DNA from: an uncultured Saprospiraceae bacterium
GTDB lineage: Bacteria > Bacteroidota > Bacteroidia > Chitinophagales > Saprospiraceae
Assembly (NCBI GenBank): GCA_937921525.1
Contig: CAKZUM010000287.1
Span: 1-18,814 of the forward strand
Length of the DNA: 18,814 nucleotides
Direction: 5' to 3'
The notes below the pieces were generated by a model that saw only the letters and a list, made by a program, of their open reading frames with translations, was not told the DNA's origin and did no database searches. Position 1 is the first letter of the stretch. Every line of letters begins with the position of its first letter. Below are positions 1 through 7,876 of this stretch, piece by piece. The position numbers were made by a program, and so were the translations under genes.

Positions 1-150
1 ATACTATCGACAGGATAGATTACCGATTTTGGAATTGTCTAAAATTTGCTGGACAATGGGAAATTGTCCAGCAAAACGCACACTTCTTGTCCAGCAATTT
101 CCCATTGCTGGACAAATTCATTTTCGGTAATTTATCCTGTCAGCAGTATA
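1..150. repeat. Palindromic intergenic element with two nested hairpins
   Basis: The ends form an imperfect inverted repeat: positions 1-26 and the reverse complement of 124-149 agree at about 22 of 26 bases around a CAGGATA core. Inside are two perfect hairpins. At 47-73, 11-bp arms (TGCTGGACAAT) enclose a GGGAA loop. At 87-115, 12-bp arms (TTGTCCAGCAAT) enclose a TTCCC loop. The two hairpins carry the same GGACAAT-type words in mirrored order, so the whole behaves as a compound palindrome. It has no coding capacity. It resembles a non-autonomous miniature element or a dispersed intergenic repeat. The window starts at its edge, so a flanking duplication cannot be checked. Confidence 0.7.
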
Positions 151-351
151 GTTACGCTTTGCTTTGTGACCTATGTATCTATGTAGTTAAAATATTAGTT
201 TATTTTTTGTCCAAACACTTCCTTTACTACCCATAATACTGACTCAAAGTTCCATTTTTAAAACAGAATCAGGTGGTTTTTGAAAAAGTGCTGCGAAATT
301 ATGGAAAATGTGGGAATTTTGGTAGGTAGTACGGATTGACAATCTGCTTTC

Positions 352-381
352 CTTGATCTAGTCAGAATTCCTATATATTTG
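352..381 (+). promoter_or_regulatory. Candidate Bacteroidota-type promoter for the thioesterase gene
   Basis: TATATTTG at 374-381 fits the Bacteroidota -7 consensus TAnnTTTG. CTTG at 352-355 lies 18 bp upstream, close to the usual spacing for the -33 TTTG element, with one mismatch. A start just downstream would leave a short leader before ATG 403. This is a motif match only. Confidence 0.4.
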
Positions 382-402
382 TTTCAAAATTTATATATAC
401 AC

Positions 403-942
403 ATGGACTATAAAACACCGAAAGAATCGAGAGTCATCATGACCCAATTAATGCTTCCCTCTCATTCCAATTTTAGCGGAAAGATACATGGGGGCTATGT
501 CTTAAATTTAATGGATCAAATTGCCTTCGCCTGTGCCTCTAAGCACTCTGGACAATACTGTGTCACTGCCTCTGTGAATCGAGTAGATTTCTTAAATCCC
601 ATTGAGGTTGGAGAATTGTTGACCTTAAAAGCGATGGTCAATTTTACAGGTCGTACGTCTATGGTCGTGGGCTTACGAGTAGAATCCGAAAATATCCAAA
701 CAGGTGTCAAGAAACATTGTAACTCTTCTTACTTCACGATGGTCGCTAAGGATGCAAATGGGAAAAGTGTACCTGTTCCTGGCCTTATTTTAAATACCAA
801 AGAAAGTATTCGTCGGTTTACTAGAAGCATTCGACGGATGGAACAAACGAAAATGAGAGATGACCGTTTTAACTCAGAAGAGTTTGTTGTGGCAGAGCAT
901 TTAGAGTTGTTGGTGGGGCGTAATGCTCGGGTGGCGTTGTGA
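403..942 (+). CDS. Hotdog-fold acyl-CoA thioesterase (YciA/ACOT-like)
   Basis: Predicted cytoplasmic acyl-CoA thioester hydrolase of 179 residues. The hotdog signature is clear. From ATG 403, the stretch HGGYVLNLMDQIAFACASKH at residues 29-48 matches the YciA/ACOT helix, with the likely catalytic Asp at residue 38. It is followed by the strand pattern SVNRVDFLNPIEVGELL and then FTGRTSMVVGLRVESEN, typical of single-domain acyl-CoA thioesterases. The frame can be extended to a TTG at 379, but that codon overlaps the candidate -7 element, so I prefer ATG 403. About 45 residues beyond the hotdog core are basic and then acidic (RRFTRSIRRMEQTK) and match nothing I know. The gene stands alone and converges on rel. 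Substrate chain length cannot be read from the sequence; YciA relatives usually act on short to long acyl-CoAs as hexamers. Confidence 0.85.
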   Translation: MDYKTPKESRVIMTQLMLPSHSNFSGKIHGGYVLNLMDQIAFACASKHSGQYCVTASVNRVDFLNPIEVGELLTLKAMVNFTGRTSMVVGLRVESENIQTGVKKHCNSSYFTMVAKDANGKSVPVPGLILNTKESIRRFTRSIRRMEQTKMRDDRFNSEEFVVAEHLELLVGRNARVAL

Positions 943-990
943 AAAATCCCTACATTATCTAAGTTGGAATGATCTACAATGAATTAACCA

Positions 991-1023
991 AGACTTACCA
1001 AGTTTTGAAAACTTGGTAAGTCT
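991..1023. terminator. Perfect hairpin between convergent genes, likely bidirectional terminator
   Basis: AGACTTACCAAGTTTT at 991-1006 pairs perfectly with 1008-1023 around a single central G. In practice this gives a stem of about 14 bp with a small loop. It sits between the stops of the thioesterase (942) and the convergent rel gene (1096). There is no long T-tract after the stem, so it may also be one copy of a dispersed palindromic repeat that serves as a terminator. Confidence 0.6.
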
Positions 1024-1095
1024 GCCAAAAACCGCATTCTCGGTCAGCCTGTTTGGAGTGGTCGGATGACACATATGGATTAAGAATCCGCCTTA

Positions 1096-3303
1096 TCAAT
1101 CCACCCGAGTAACAGAAGAAATCCCCTCCATATCCTTCAAAGCCTTCATCAACAAATACAGCTGATTTTTGTCCTTTACTTGTAGCTTCACCTTCCCTTC
1201 AAAATAGCCCTCATTGCCGTCAATGTGAAAAGAGCGGATATTTAAACCTAGTTGGGAAGAAATTTTGGCGGTAATATTTTGGATCACACCAGGTCCATCA
1301 TCAACACCGATGATTAAGAGATTGACAGAGAAGTTGGTATTTGTTACCGCATTCCATTCGGCTTTCAGAATACGGTAGCCGAAGCGGGCCATTAGGTTTG
1401 TTGAATTGGGGCAATTAGAGCGATGAATTTTTAAACCATAATTACTAACATAGCCAAAAATATCGTCTCCATTTACGGGGTTGCAGCAGGTGGCTAGTTC
1501 AAATTTATAATTCTCTGCTGGTTCGCCATTGATGTATAGGCCCGTCTTACTGATACTTGAGGGGGTGTCTATTCTTATTTCTTCGAGATCTGTTTTATTA
1601 CTTACTACTGGAGGAGCGGTAATTGGAATTAATTTACCATGCTCTACTTCAAACTTCTTTAAAACATCATTGATATCTAACTCTTCTTTTGCTACGGCAA
1701 AGAAAAAATCAATATGCGATTTTATCTTTAAATGTCGAATAATCGTATCTATATTGGCTTCTGAATTGTCAATCTTTAAATTTTTGAATTTTCGATCTAG
1801 GGCTTCTCTTGCTAATTGTCCTTCTTGTCTTCGATCTTCCTTTAGAGCAGATCGAATTTTTGTTCTTGCGCGACTGGTGACTACCATTTTCAACCAACTA
1901 TCTTTTGGCTTTTGTTTTGGGCTAGTCGTTACATGAATTTTATCTCCATTCTGTAGCTTGTAGCCCATCGGAACGAGCTTGTTATTGATCTTTATCGCGG
2001 TAGATTTAGATCCTACATCTGTATGAATGGCAAAGGCAAAATCTAAGGCAGTGGCTCCCTTCGGTAGGATTTTCATATCGCCCTTTGGCGTATAGACAAA
2101 TACTTCTTCGTTAAAGAGATTACTTTTGAAGTCGTTCAAAAATTCTATGGCATCAGAATCTGGCTGATCCATCATAGCCCGTATATTGTCTAGCCATACA
2201 TTATACACATCTGGAGAATTAGAAACCCCTTTATATTTCCAATGCGCCGCAAAACCCCGCTCAGAAATATCGTCCATACGTTCACTTCTGATTTGGACTT
2301 CTACAAATCGAGCATCTGGTCCAACTACGGTCGTATGTAATGATTCGTAGCCATTAGATTTTGGAATGGTAATCCAATCTTTTAAACGTTTTACGATCGG
2401 CTGATAGACATCTGTTACAATCGAATACACTTGCCAACAAGTAGATTTTTCTTGTTTGACTGGAACGTCTACAATAACTCTAACCGCAAACAAATCATAG
2501 ATCTCCTCAAAAGGTACTTTCTTCGTCTTTAGTTTATTCCAGATAGAATAGATAGATTTGGGCCGTCCAGTAATACGGTAGGCAATTCCCATTTCCTTTA
2601 AATGGGTTTCTAATGGTTTAATAAACTCGGCTATATATTGCGTTCTAGACTCCTTTGTCTCTTGTAGTTTTTTAGCGATATTACTATAGGTTTCTCGATC
2701 TGTGATTTTCATACACAAATCTTGAAATTCTGTTTTAAAATTATACAAACCCAATCTATGCGCTAGTGGGGCATAGATAAAAGAGGTTTCTGCCGCTATT
2801 TTCAATTGTTTATGTCGAGGCATCGATCCCAGAGTCCGCATATTATGGATGCGATCTGCCATTTTAATCAAAACCACTCTCACATCTACGGTTAAAGTAG
2901 ATAATACTTTTCTAAAATTTTCTGCTTGTGGGCTCTCTACATCATAGGCATTATCCAATTTGGTTAAACCATCCACAATCATTCTTACTCTTTGCCCAAA
3001 CTGTGTTTCAATCTCCTCCAAAGTCACATCCGTGTCTTCTACCACATCATGTAACAAAGCACAAATAGCTGCGGTAGGACCGAGACCGATCTCTTCTATA
3101 CATATCCGAGACACCTCAATAGGGTGCATGATATAAGGCTCCCCTGATTTACGTCGTTGTTGACTATGCGCCTCCACCGCCAGTTCATAAGCTGCTCGAA
3201 GATTGACTTGATCTTCCTTATTCAATTCTTTATTAAAAGATTGTAATAAGGTTCGATAGGCTCTTTGAATCAATAACTTTTCGTCTTCTTGTATTTCTAC
3301 CAT
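1096..3303 (-). CDS. rel: Bifunctional (p)ppGpp synthetase/hydrolase, RelA/SpoT family
   Basis: Long RSH enzyme of 735 residues, the usual length. It makes (p)ppGpp from ATP and GTP/GDP and also degrades it, setting the stringent response in the cytoplasm. The N-terminal HD hydrolase looks intact: His60, the HDVVEDT motif at 85-91 (His85-Asp86, Glu89-Asp90) and Asp150 in KMADRIHN. The synthetase domain spans about 240-350, with ITGRPKS, the EIYDLFAVRVIV strand (Asp270), RLKDWITIPKSNGYESLHT and EVQIRS. The RxKD form at 306-309, rather than the EXDD of monofunctional RelA, fits a bifunctional Rel/SpoT. A TGS domain follows (about 402-465, FVYTPKGDMKILPKGATALDFA), then a helical/zinc-finger region (ATCCNPVNGD) and a C-terminal ACT domain (about 655-735). 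Bacteroidota usually carry one long RSH, so the symbol rel is preferred over relA or spoT. It is convergent with the thioesterase and divergent from tRNA-Leu. Confidence 0.95.
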   Translation of the reverse strand: MVEIQEDEKLLIQRAYRTLLQSFNKELNKEDQVNLRAAYELAVEAHSQQRRKSGEPYIMHPIEVSRICIEEIGLGPTAAICALLHDVVEDTDVTLEEIETQFGQRVRMIVDGLTKLDNAYDVESPQAENFRKVLSTLTVDVRVVLIKMADRIHNMRTLGSMPRHKQLKIAAETSFIYAPLAHRLGLYNFKTEFQDLCMKITDRETYSNIAKKLQETKESRTQYIAEFIKPLETHLKEMGIAYRITGRPKSIYSIWNKLKTKKVPFEEIYDLFAVRVIVDVPVKQEKSTCWQVYSIVTDVYQPIVKRLKDWITIPKSNGYESLHTTVVGPDARFVEVQIRSERMDDISERGFAAHWKYKGVSNSPDVYNVWLDNIRAMMDQPDSDAIEFLNDFKSNLFNEEVFVYTPKGDMKILPKGATALDFAFAIHTDVGSKSTAIKINNKLVPMGYKLQNGDKIHVTTSPKQKPKDSWLKMVVTSRARTKIRSALKEDRRQEGQLAREALDRKFKNLKIDNSEANIDTIIRHLKIKSHIDFFFAVAKEELDINDVLKKFEVEHGKLIPITAPPVVSNKTDLEEIRIDTPSSISKTGLYINGEPAENYKFELATCCNPVNGDDIFGYVSNYGLKIHRSNCPNSTNLMARFGYRILKAEWNAVTNTNFSVNLLIIGVDDGPGVIQNITAKISSQLGLNIRSFHIDGNEGYFEGKVKLQVKDKNQLYLLMKALKDMEGISSVTRVD

Positions 3304-3552
3304 GATAATTCAACTTCACACGAAATTATTTAGAATAAGGTCTTTTGGAAATTCTATGCGCCACATCTATTGCTACTTGCGTATACATGTATAACGAAAA
3401 AAGCAACTTAGCAGTTGCCAGTAATGTAGTTGGAATCTCGCTAAATGTATAAAAAAGGACGGTACTTATGCTTCATACTCTCAACAATTTATTACCAACA
3501 CAGTTTTAAAATATTTTATTAAAAAAAATCATCATCTTTTTATAAAAGCTAT
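3304..3552. other. Divergent intergenic region between rel and tRNA-Leu, no gene seen
   Basis: About 250 bp separate the rel start from the tRNA promoter region. It must hold the rel promoter, but I found no TAnnTTTG match on the minus strand and no strong stem-loop. The right part is very A/T rich (3505-3552). Confidence 0.5.
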
Positions 3553-3560
3553 TATCTTTG
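3553..3560 (+). promoter_or_regulatory. Candidate -7 element for tRNA-Leu
   Basis: TATCTTTG matches TAnnTTTG exactly and lies about 50 bp before the mature tRNA 5' end, a sensible distance for a tRNA leader. No convincing -33 TTTG lies at the right spacing, so this is a partial match. Confidence 0.35.
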
Positions 3561-3612
3561 CATTCGCTTGTAAAAAAGCAACAAAAACTTTACAAACACA
3601 CACTAAATTTGG

Positions 3613-3697
3613 GCGGGTGTGGTGAAATTGGTAGACACGCTAGACTTAGGATCTAGTGCCGCGAGGCGTGGGGGTTCGAGTCCCTCCACCCGCACCA
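3613..3697 (+). tRNA. tRNA-Leu (anticodon UAG)
   Basis: An 85-nt gene with an encoded CCA end. The acceptor arms GCGGGTG (3613-3619) and CACCCGC (3687-3693) pair fully, with discriminator A at 3694 and CCA at 3695-3697. The anticodon stem is CTAGA/TCTAG around the loop CTTAGGA, which places the anticodon TAG at 3647-3649 and reads CUA (and other CUN) codons. A variable arm of about a dozen bases (GTGCCGCGAGGCG) and the T arm GGGGGTTCGAGTCCC agree with a class II leucine tRNA. The D arm contains GGTAGACACGC. A terminator begins two bases after CCA, so the gene is a single transcription unit. Confidence 0.96.
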
Positions 3698-3698
3698 C

Positions 3699-3735
3699 AA
3701 AGAAATCTGACTCTTGGGTCGGATTTCTTTTTTTA
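3699..3735 (+). terminator. Rho-independent terminator of tRNA-Leu
   Basis: AAAGAAATCTGAC (3699-3711) pairs with GTCGGATTTCTTT (3718-3730) through 12 Watson-Crick pairs and one G-T pair around the loop TCTTGG. The stem runs into a T-rich tract ending at about 3734. The left arm starts two bases after the tRNA CCA. Confidence 0.85.
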
Positions 3736-3897
3736 TAGTAGTTTGTAATGCTACTTTTTGCATTCAAGTAGAACAGAGAGTAGCCCGACTGCTGTTAAGC
3801 GGGCGGGAAGTGAGATTGAAGACAAAATGCGTTGGGAAAAAGGTTTTTCAACATCTCTTCTCAACATTATTAACCAGTTAACTACAACCGCAGGACT

Positions 3898-5325
3898 ATG
3901 CCAACCATTGTTAGAGAAGATCACGATGATTTAAATGTGACTTTAACTTTAAATCTCTCAAAAGAAGATTACGCGCCTACCTTTAATGAAAAATTAAAAG
4001 AATATAGAAAGAACGCAAACCTCAAAGGCTTCCGTAAAGGACAAGTCCCTGTGAGCGTTGTGCGAAAAATGTTTGGTAAGAATGCGCTAGTAGATATTAT
4101 CAATGACATAATTGGTAAAGAAATAGCGGATTACCTTGAAAAAGCAGACTTCAATATATTAGGACAACCATTGCCTGTAGATCAGAAAGAATTATCACTA
4201 AGTACCAAAGAATTAGAAGATTATTCTTTCAAGTTTGATCTGGGTCTGGTCCCTGAATTTGAAGTAAAAGGACTGGATAACAATGCTTTTAATTGGTATG
4301 ATGCAAGCATTCCTGATAGCATGATCGAAGATGATCTCAAGGATGCTTTAAAGCGATTAGGCAAGCAAGGCCCTACTGAGGAAGAAATTCAAGAGGGAGA
4401 TGTTATCAAACTATCTGCTGTGGAATTAAGTGGTCCACTTCCAAAAGAAGGAGGCTTAACCGCTGAATTTTCTGTTAGTTTTGATGAACTGACAGAAGAC
4501 GTTGTTGAAGATATTTTCACCAAAAAAACTGGAGATAAGCTCCGTTTCGATATCACCAAGCTAGCAAAGGACAAAGACAAAGCATTTATTGAAAAATACT
4601 TTTTAGGCTTAAATGAAGATGCAGCAGAACCTGTGGTTTACGGCAATGACTTTGAAGCCACTATTGTGGAGGTAACACGGTTGACGCCTGCTACTTTAAA
4701 TCAAGAATTTTTTGATGGTTACTTTGGCCCCGGTAATGTCACTACAGAAGAAGAAGCTAAGGAAAAACTGAAAACAAATATCAAAAGATACTATGATAAT
4801 CAAGCAGATGGTATCTTATTTGGTCTGATCGTAGAACAATTAAAAAAGGACAATCAATTAACCCTTCCAGAAGCATTTCTAGAAAGATGGGTGGAGCATA
4901 CGCGGGAACTTCCTGAAGGAAAAACAGCCGCAGATGCTGTTGCGGAGATGAAAGATGGCTTGCAATGGTCTATCATCAGAGATAAATTGGCACAGAAGTA
5001 TGACATTAAGGTAGAAGAAGTGGAGATCAAACAAGCGATTAGAGGTCAAATCTTAAGTTATTTTGGAGGCCAAGATTATGGAGGCATGGTAGATAATATG
5101 GTCGAAAAGATGTCTCAAGATGAGCAACAAGTAAATAATGCCTATAATCAAGTACTGGCGGAAAAGCTTTTTAGAGAATTGAAAGAGGCTGTAACGATTA
5201 ATGCAGTTCCTACTACTACGGATGAATTAGAGGAGATCATTAAAGCAGAGCGAGAGAAGAATGAACCAAAAATAGAAGCAGAAACGCCATTAGTAGCAGA
5301 AGAAGGAGCAGAAGTAACAGAATAG
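3898..5325 (+). CDS. tig: Trigger factor (ribosome-associated chaperone)
   Basis: Trigger factor of 475 residues. It binds the ribosome at the exit tunnel and shields nascent chains. The N-terminal ribosome-binding domain (about 1-115) has the signature loop LKGFRKGQVPVSVVRKMFG at about residues 43-61, equivalent to the GFRxGxxP motif that contacts L23. The middle region (about 150-260) stands where the FKBP-like PPIase domain lies but is diverged, as often in Bacteroidota, so prolyl isomerase activity is doubtful. The rest is the helical C-terminal cradle, ending in an acidic tail (EKNEPKIEAETPLVAEEGAEVTE). ATG 3898 is preceded by an AGGA-like stretch, and no longer in-frame start matches the family. 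Followed by clpP and clpX in the order familiar across bacteria, linking folding with degradation. The call rests on the N-terminal signature and gene order. Confidence 0.93.
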   Translation: MPTIVREDHDDLNVTLTLNLSKEDYAPTFNEKLKEYRKNANLKGFRKGQVPVSVVRKMFGKNALVDIINDIIGKEIADYLEKADFNILGQPLPVDQKELSLSTKELEDYSFKFDLGLVPEFEVKGLDNNAFNWYDASIPDSMIEDDLKDALKRLGKQGPTEEEIQEGDVIKLSAVELSGPLPKEGGLTAEFSVSFDELTEDVVEDIFTKKTGDKLRFDITKLAKDKDKAFIEKYFLGLNEDAAEPVVYGNDFEATIVEVTRLTPATLNQEFFDGYFGPGNVTTEEEAKEKLKTNIKRYYDNQADGILFGLIVEQLKKDNQLTLPEAFLERWVEHTRELPEGKTAADAVAEMKDGLQWSIIRDKLAQKYDIKVEEVEIKQAIRGQILSYFGGQDYGGMVDNMVEKMSQDEQQVNNAYNQVLAEKLFRELKEAVTINAVPTTTDELEEIIKAEREKNEPKIEAETPLVAEEGAEVTE

Positions 5326-5518
5326 GGACCTATTAGCTTTGTAAACAGCACTTGGCAGTCTTTTTGTCTATTATTATATTTATAATTTTACTGAGAATTG
5401 AACTTATTTGATTTCAGGTGTTATTATTCTTGTAGAAATACTTAGTAAATAGGTTGGATAAAAATCTATTTACCCCTATTCACCTTCTCAATTAAACAAT
5501 AACAAAAATCGAGTGAAT

Positions 5519-6220
5519 ATGAATTTAAACGATGAATTTAGAAAGTTTGCTGTCAAAGACCAAGGTATTGGCGGCATCCATGTTGATAAATATGCAGAAA
5601 TGAGTGCTCAAGCTTTTCAAAATAGCTTGACGCCATATATTATTGAAGAAAGAAGAATGAATGCTACTGTATTAGACGTATTCTCTCGTTTAATGATGGA
5701 TCGTATTTTATTCTTAGGTACAGATGTTAACTATCAAGTATCTAACATTTTAGTAGCTCAGTTATTATTCTTAGAATCTGTTGACCCTAAAAGAGACATT
5801 CAGCTATTTATCAATAGTCCCGGAGGAAGTGTAATTGATGGTATGGGTATATATGACGTGATGCAGTATGTTAGTCCTGACGTTGCCACTATATGCACTG
5901 GTTTGGCAGCATCTATGGGCGCTGTGTTATTAGCGGCAGGTGCACCAAAGAAACGTTCTGCTTTACCTCACGCAAGAGTCATGATTCACCAATTATCTGG
6001 TGGTATGAGAGGTACATTTAGTGATATGGAAATTAGCTACAAGTTCTCTAAGCAATTGAGAGAAGAGCTTTATCAAATATTAGCTAAGCACACGGGTAAA
6101 GATTTCAAGACCATCGAAAAAGATTCCGATAGAGATAATTGGATGAAAGCAGATGAGGCGATGAAATATGGATTGATCGATGAAGTTTTAACGAAAGGCA
6201 CGCCTAAGAAGGAAGCTTAA
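5519..6220 (+). CDS. clpP: ATP-dependent Clp protease proteolytic subunit
   Basis: Serine peptidase that forms the tetradecameric barrel of ClpXP and degrades substrates unfolded by ClpX. Counted from ATG 5519 (233 residues), the triad is Ser132 in GLAASMGAVLL, His157 in ARVMIHQLSGG and Asp206 in DSDRDNW. Spacings of 25 and 49 residues equal those of E. coli ClpP. The oxyanion/substrate segment FINSPGGSV is present. The frame also contains a GTG at 5513, two codons upstream; ATG is preferred. About 40 N-terminal residues precede the conserved core, probably including a propeptide. The 187-bp gap from tig shows no clear hairpin, so tig-clpP cotranscription is plausible, while the gap to clpX contains a stem-loop. 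Confidence 0.96.
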   Translation: MNLNDEFRKFAVKDQGIGGIHVDKYAEMSAQAFQNSLTPYIIEERRMNATVLDVFSRLMMDRILFLGTDVNYQVSNILVAQLLFLESVDPKRDIQLFINSPGGSVIDGMGIYDVMQYVSPDVATICTGLAASMGAVLLAAGAPKKRSALPHARVMIHQLSGGMRGTFSDMEISYKFSKQLREELYQILAKHTGKDFKTIEKDSDRDNWMKADEAMKYGLIDEVLTKGTPKKEA

Positions 6221-6242
6221 CACTTCTTCTAAAATTCCTAAA

Positions 6243-6278
6243 AAATTGGAGTATAATTGTATAGTTATACTCCAATTT
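6243..6278 (+). terminator. Hairpin between clpP and clpX (weak terminator or processing site)
   Basis: AAATTGGAGTATAA (6243-6256) pairs perfectly over 14 bp with 6265-6278, with an 8-base loop. Only short T runs follow, so termination may be partial. It sits 23 bp after the clpP stop and about 130 bp before clpX, where it could set the clpP:clpX ratio or mark separate units. Confidence 0.5.
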
Positions 6279-6409
6279 AGGTTTAGGCGACCTCTCATAC
6301 CGTTTAAAGCGGATAATTAACTAATATTTACTATCTTGTAGCATTTACACTTCAAAAGTAGTTTAAACAGAATAACAAGATATACACCCCTTTTGAATAA
6401 ACACCTTAA

Positions 6410-7696
6410 ATGGATAAGGAATTAAATTCTGATAAAATGCGTAGAGGCAAGCAAAATTTTCGTTGCTCTTTTTGTGGTAGAGACAAAGCAGAGGCCTTAA
6501 TATTAATTGCTGGTATTGATGGACATATTTGCGAAGTATGTGTGGAGCAAGCAGAAGAGATCATTCAAGAAGAACTATACGGTAACAAAAAGAATGGCGA
6601 AGGAGAGGGTAATAAACAATGGGAAAACCATAAAGTGCCTGACAAACTAACACCTGTTGATATTAAAGATCATTTGGATAAATTTGTTATAGGACAGGAA
6701 GAGGCCAAAAAATTCTTATCCGTTGCTGTATACAATCACTATAAGCGATTAAAACAACCTAAGGATGACGAGATAGAAATAGAAAAGTCGAATATTCTAT
6801 TAGTGGGTCGTACAGGTACAGGAAAAACACTACTTGCTAAAACGATTGCTAAATTTCTGAATGTTCCCTTTGCTATTGTTGATGCTACGGTATTTACAGA
6901 AGCAGGCTATGTAGGAGAAGATGTGGAGAGTATGTTAAGCCGCCTCTTACAAGCGTGTGATTACAATGTAGATGCCGCACAAAAAGGGATTGTATATATA
7001 GACGAGATAGATAAAATCGCTAGAAAAAGTGATAATCCATCCATCACGAGAGACGTATCAGGAGAGGGTGTACAGCAGGCTATGCTTAAAATGCTAGAGG
7101 GAACAGATGTCAATGTGCCTCCACAAGGTGGCAGAAAGCATCCAGAACAAAAATTAGTAAAAGTAAATACGAATAATATTTTGTTTATATGTGGTGGTGC
7201 TTTCGATGGCGTTGAAAAAATTATTGCCCGCCGTAAGAACACCCAAGTCATTGGTTTTAACGGTGACAATACAGAAAGAGTGGATAGAGAGAATTTACTA
7301 CAGTATATTTCTCATATGGATCTAAAGTCTTATGGTATTATTCCAGAGCTTTTAGGTCGATTGCCAGTATTAACTTTCCTATATCCACTTGACTTAAGTG
7401 CATTAAGACGGATACTTACAGAGCCTAAGAATGCGCTAATTAAACAGTATCAACGTTTAATGGAACTGGAAGATATTGAATTGACGTTTACCGATGATGC
7501 GTTGGATTTTATCGCAGAAACTGCTTTAGAATATAAATTAGGTGCAAGAGGACTTCGATCTATTTGCGAAGCAATTATGACGGATGCCATGTTTGAATTG
7601 CCTTCAAAAGGTGATGTCACTTCCTTTGAAGTGACTAGAGAATATGCAACTTCTAAAATTAATAATTCTAAGCTTTCTCAATTAAAAGCAGCTTAA
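6410..7696 (+). CDS. clpX: ATP-dependent Clp protease ATP-binding subunit ClpX
   Basis: AAA+ unfoldase of 428 residues, normal family length. It recognises tagged substrates and threads them into ClpP. The N-terminal C4 zinc-binding domain has Cys19, Cys22, Cys41 and Cys44 (CSFCGRDK...CEVC). The AAA+ core carries Walker A GRTGTGKT (133-140), the GYVG pore-1 loop (166-169), Walker B VYIDEID (195-201), the RKH loop (242-244), an IGF ClpP-docking tripeptide (281-283) and sensor-2 in GARGLRS (378-384). All expected elements are intact, so a working ClpXP is inferred with the adjacent clpP. ATG 6410 leaves 18 residues before the first zinc cysteine; an internal ATG at residue 10 is a less likely start. 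The gene lies 189 bp after clpP and ends at a strong hairpin. Confidence 0.97.
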   Translation: MDKELNSDKMRRGKQNFRCSFCGRDKAEALILIAGIDGHICEVCVEQAEEIIQEELYGNKKNGEGEGNKQWENHKVPDKLTPVDIKDHLDKFVIGQEEAKKFLSVAVYNHYKRLKQPKDDEIEIEKSNILLVGRTGTGKTLLAKTIAKFLNVPFAIVDATVFTEAGYVGEDVESMLSRLLQACDYNVDAAQKGIVYIDEIDKIARKSDNPSITRDVSGEGVQQAMLKMLEGTDVNVPPQGGRKHPEQKLVKVNTNNILFICGGAFDGVEKIIARRKNTQVIGFNGDNTERVDRENLLQYISHMDLKSYGIIPELLGRLPVLTFLYPLDLSALRRILTEPKNALIKQYQRLMELEDIELTFTDDALDFIAETALEYKLGARGLRSICEAIMTDAMFELPSKGDVTSFEVTREYATSKINNSKLSQLKAA

Positions 7697-7704
7697 TAAC
7701 AGGT

Positions 7705-7733
7705 CAGGTTTGATGGCAAAGCCATCAAACCTG
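7705..7733 (+). terminator. Terminator after clpX
   Basis: CAGGTTTGATGGC (7705-7717) and 7721-7733 form a perfect 13-bp stem with an AAA loop, 8 bp after the clpX stop. TTCC and then a TTTTT run at 7743-7747 follow. It probably ends the tig-clpP-clpX unit. Confidence 0.7.
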
Positions 7734-7876
7734 TTCCTACCGTTTTTCCCTTGGCATATTTTTTGGATTGCTATAAGGTAGTTAAGTTTTAATCATTCCC
7801 CCTTCTTTGTTCCCCCCCTTTAGTTTAGCTTATCAAGAAGCCTTAGTAGTTAGTTCACACTAGAATCTATCCACAC

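Noticed and set aside
173..222. The acidic DNDNDG...DDCDD stretch of the adhesin (residues given in the start and end fields) as a dockerin domain
   Set aside because: It has Asp/Asn calcium-type motifs but lacks the paired helices and spacing of a dockerin duplicate; a thrombospondin type 3-like linker fits better.
1529..1936. A 135-codon plus-strand open frame opposite rel
   Set aside because: It is antisense to the well conserved TGS/C-terminal region of rel and has no recognisable domain.
3768..3784. AGAACAGAGAGTAG upstream of tig as a third copy of the 18674/10087 repeat family
   Set aside because: Only about 14 bases match, with no palindromic partner; chance or a tiny remnant cannot be told apart.
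3827..3897. ATG at 3827 as an upstream start for trigger factor
   Set aside because: It is out of frame with the conserved N-terminal domain, which begins properly at ATG 3898.
5401..5435. Possible promoter ahead of clpP (TTTG at 5407-5410 and TATTCTTG at 5425-5432)
   Set aside because: Spacing is only 14 bp and the -7 element has a mismatch, so support is too weak.
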